15,165 nucleotides of DNA, from contig JACDAF010000129.1 of assembly GCA_013695575.1 (NCBI GenBank), positions 1-15,165 on the forward strand, written 5' to 3'. Each line of letters begins with the position of its first letter. The stretch's first letter is position 1. The DNA is from Chloroflexota bacterium (GTDB lineage Bacteria; Chloroflexota; Limnocylindria; P2-11E). The notes under the pieces are model-generated. The model was not told the DNA's origin. It searched no databases and saw only the letters and a program-made list of their open reading frames with translations. Both the position numbers and the translations under genes were made by a program. This document shows, in pieces, positions 13,397 to 15,165 of this stretch.

Positions 13397-13439
13397 GGGA
13401 GGGACCTGCTCTCCTCTTCGCCGCGCATCCCGAGGAGGC

Positions 13440-14612
13440 TCACCGCCTCGTATCCAGCACCGGTGCGCCCCCGCTCCAGCGGTAGAGCGCGAGGTCCTCC
13501 CCGGAATGGCCGGCGTGACGGCTCACGGAAAAAGCGTACGTCGTCGCGATGCCGGCGAACGTGGTGAGCTCCAGCTGCTCACGCAGCCTCTCGCGGTCGT
13601 CGGCTCCCGAACGCTCGGCGGCGAGCGCGAGCGCGGAGAGCGCGTCATATGCCGCCACGGCGTGTGCCGTTGGCGGCCCGTGCCGATCGGCAAAGGACTG
13701 CACGAACTGTCGCCGCGCGCTCGCGGTCGAGTTGGGCGGGATCGCGGCGAGCGTTAGGTGCAGCGGTGCCGGCCACACCGCGTCGAGGCCGTCGCGGAAC
13801 TCGCCGAGGTCGGAGTGGTCCGTGAGGTACGACAAGACGTACGTCGCGCCGCGTCCGCCCTGCTTGAGCGCGGCGCCGAGCATCGTCCAGTACCGCGGCG
13901 GCCCGGCCAGATGCACGCGGCGCCCCGGCGAGGCAAGACGGACCGCCGCCTGGATAACCTCGTCACGGCGGTCCACGCGGAGCTCCTGCGGGTACGTGCG
14001 GGCGGTCCGTCTCCACTCGCGCAGGATCGCTCCGACCTCGGCGTCGGCCGGCCGGCCTTCCGCCGTGATGACGAGTGTGTCGAGCGGGCTCGGCGTGATC
14101 ACGACGACCCTCCTCGCGATCTGCTCAGGGGTCGGCGCGATCGCGAACACCCAGCGGCCGCCACGCTCGGTGGCCGGCTCGTCGAGCGGCATCGTCATGA
14201 GGATCGGCAGCTCCGCGGCCTGCACGGCGTCGGAGAAGGCGGGGGTCCCGAACGACACCGGCGCGCCGACGATCACGGCGTCCGCGCGACCCTCCACCGC
14301 CGCACGCCGCAGCTCGATGAGCATCCGCGCGTCGCTCCCGCCGACATCGACCACGTTGACCCTGATCCGAACTGGTCCGCGCCCACGGGCCTGAGCCAGG
14401 TCATTCCAGAGCGCGAGCGCGTTGCGCTGGGCATCCCCGCGGGGTGCGCGGTCCCCCGACAGGTCGAGGAGCGCGGTCACGTCGAGGTAGCCGGGCTCCG
14501 GAGTGGGGGACACGTCCGCGATCGGCTGCGGCGGACGCACGCACGCGGTCAGCACGAGCACCGCGATCGCGAGAGCGCGCACCGTTAGTGTCGCGCGCGG
14601 GGAACGGTGCAC
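13440..14612 (-). CDS. Lipoprotein solute-binding protein, branched-chain amino acid (LIVBP) type
   Basis: A 390-residue protein with a lipoprotein signal peptide: an Arg-containing N-terminus, the hydrophobic stretch 'ALAIAVLVL' and the lipobox L-T-A-C with Cys24 as the predicted lipidated residue, followed by a Pro-rich linker. The remainder fits a type I periplasmic-binding fold: 'VTALLDLSGDRAPRGDAQRNAL', 'VNVVDVGGSD', 'ADAVIVGAPVSF', 'ELPILMTMPLDEPA', 'AHAVAAYDALSALALA'. Known relatives bind branched-chain amino acids, amides or aromatic acids outside the membrane for an ABC importer. No permease or ATPase gene is in the window, so transport or a sensory role is open. The GTG start is four bases after the E1-alpha stop with no ribosome-binding site, implying translational coupling. 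Confidence 0.8.
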   Translation of the reverse strand: MHRSPRATLTVRALAIAVLVLTACVRPPQPIADVSPTPEPGYLDVTALLDLSGDRAPRGDAQRNALALWNDLAQARGRGPVRIRVNVVDVGGSDARMLIELRRAAVEGRADAVIVGAPVSFGTPAFSDAVQAAELPILMTMPLDEPATERGGRWVFAIAPTPEQIARRVVVITPSPLDTLVITAEGRPADAEVGAILREWRRTARTYPQELRVDRRDEVIQAAVRLASPGRRVHLAGPPRYWTMLGAALKQGGRGATYVLSYLTDHSDLGEFRDGLDAVWPAPLHLTLAAIPPNSTASARRQFVQSFADRHGPPTAHAVAAYDALSALALAAERSGADDRERLREQLELTTFAGIATTYAFSVSRHAGHSGEDLALYRWSGGAPVLDTRR

Positions 14613-14616
14613 GCCA

Positions 14617-15165
14617 CTAGGCGCGCGTGCCGGGTGGCGGATCCTCCGCGTACACGTGTGTCATCGCGTCCTCGGGTGCGGGGTCCGGCTCGGACTCGGC
14701 CTGTTCGATCGCGGCCTCGATCTCCATTCCGACATCGCTGCGCGTGCCATCGAACCAGGCATCGTCGACGCTGTGTGACGCGAGGTAGGCGCGGCCGACG
14801 TCGATCGGGTCCCGGGCGCGCCAGTGCGCGAGCTCCTCCTTCGAGCGGTATCGGCTGTCGTCGTCATCCGATGTGTGAGGCAGAAAGCGGTAGCACTTCA
14901 GCTCGACCAGACTCGGGCCTCCGCCCGCCCGCGCGTGGTCCGCCGCCGCCTTCACCTTCTCGTAGGAGTCGAGCACGTCCATCCCATCGGCGATCGTGCC
15001 GGGGATCCCGTAGGCGGCCGCGCGGTCCGCGACGTGCGGCACGGCCATCTGCTGCTCGAAGCGGGTCGAGATGGCGAGCAGGTTGTTCTCGATGACGAAC
15101 ACGACGGGGAGCTTGTGGACGGCGGCGAAGTTCACCGCCTCGTGGAAATCTCCCGGGCTGGTCGC
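14617..15165 (-). CDS. 2-oxo-acid dehydrogenase E1 component, alpha subunit, C-terminal part (5' end outside window)
   Basis: The frame is open to the window edge, leaving 182 C-terminal residues. They begin 'ATSPGDFHEAVNFAAVHKLPVVFVIENN', the second half of the thiamine diphosphate-binding motif (GDG...NN). Next come 'AISTRFEQQ', 'ADRAAAYGIPG...DGMDVLDSYEKVKAAADHARAG' and 'LPHTSDDDDSRYRSKEELAHWRARDPI', the loop and helix typical of E1-alpha chains. The enzyme decarboxylates a 2-oxo acid and transfers the acyl group to lipoyl-E2. The Thr-Ser-Asp-Asp-Asp loop and the neighbours favour a branched-chain 2-oxo-acid (Bkd) enzyme, but a pyruvate or acetoin enzyme cannot be excluded. The C-terminal tail is acidic and Pro-rich. 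Confidence 0.88.
   Translation of the reverse strand, partial: ATSPGDFHEAVNFAAVHKLPVVFVIENNLLAISTRFEQQMAVPHVADRAAAYGIPGTIADGMDVLDSYEKVKAAADHARAGGGPSLVELKCYRFLPHTSDDDDSRYRSKEELAHWRARDPIDVGRAYLASHSVDDAWFDGTRSDVGMEIEAAIEQAESEPDPAPEDAMTHVYAEDPPPGTRA

Noticed and set aside
1..15165. CRISPR arrays, insertion sequences, tRNA or rRNA genes
   Set aside because: No regularly spaced repeats, transposase motifs, terminal inverted repeats or recognisable tRNA/rRNA sequence were seen on either strand by eye.

Overview
The window is very GC-rich bacterial chromosome with tightly packed genes, many GTG starts and many 4-base start/stop overlaps. A short-form HisG with a HisZ partner argues against a typical actinomycete, which has long HisG. 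A high-GC Chloroflexota-like lineage is my best guess, but it rests on gene content alone and confidence is low.

Layout. (1) Bases 1-2478, plus strand: the 3' end of a threonine synthase gene, an overlapping MoaD/ThiS-like sulfur-carrier gene ending in Gly-Gly, a membrane-anchored alpha/beta hydrolase and a HAD phosphatase whose end overlaps hisIE tail-to-tail. (2) Bases 2387-8388, minus strand: a histidine operon read as hisL (leader) - hisZ - hisG - hisD - hisB - hisH - hisF - hisIE. hisC and hisA are not in it. A 24-codon, His-rich leader peptide followed by mutually exclusive hairpins and a terminator just before hisZ forms a classical ribosome-mediated attenuator. (3) Bases 8465-10504, minus: a one-chain aconitase-family dehydratase with the small (LeuD-like) domain before the large (LeuC-like) domain. 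(4) Bases 10592-11353, plus: a glutaredoxin-DinB fusion gene with an in-frame TGA at the first cysteine position of the CxxC motif (U-S-S-C) and a SECIS-like hairpin just downstream, so a probable selenoprotein. An annotation starting at the next ATG loses the active site. (5) Bases 11506-12125, minus: a Phd/VapB-VapC toxin-antitoxin pair with an inverted repeat over its putative promoter. (6) Bases 12170-15165, minus: a LeuA-like synthase, a solute-binding lipoprotein and the 3' part of a 2-oxo-acid dehydrogenase E1-alpha gene, closely spaced and probably co-transcribed.

How the parts work together: the his genes cover ATP phosphoribosyl transfer (HisZ/HisG), HisIE, HisH/HisF, HisB and HisD; HisA (or PriA), HisC and the phosphatase must come from elsewhere. 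The LeuA-like synthase, the LeuCD-type dehydratase, the E1-alpha subunit and the binding lipoprotein share a branched-chain/2-oxo-acid theme, but substrates are inferred. No rRNA, tRNA, CRISPR array, insertion sequence or phage gene was seen, and no gene-free stretch exceeds 300 bases. The longest gap, 11354-11505, holds only one imperfect hairpin.
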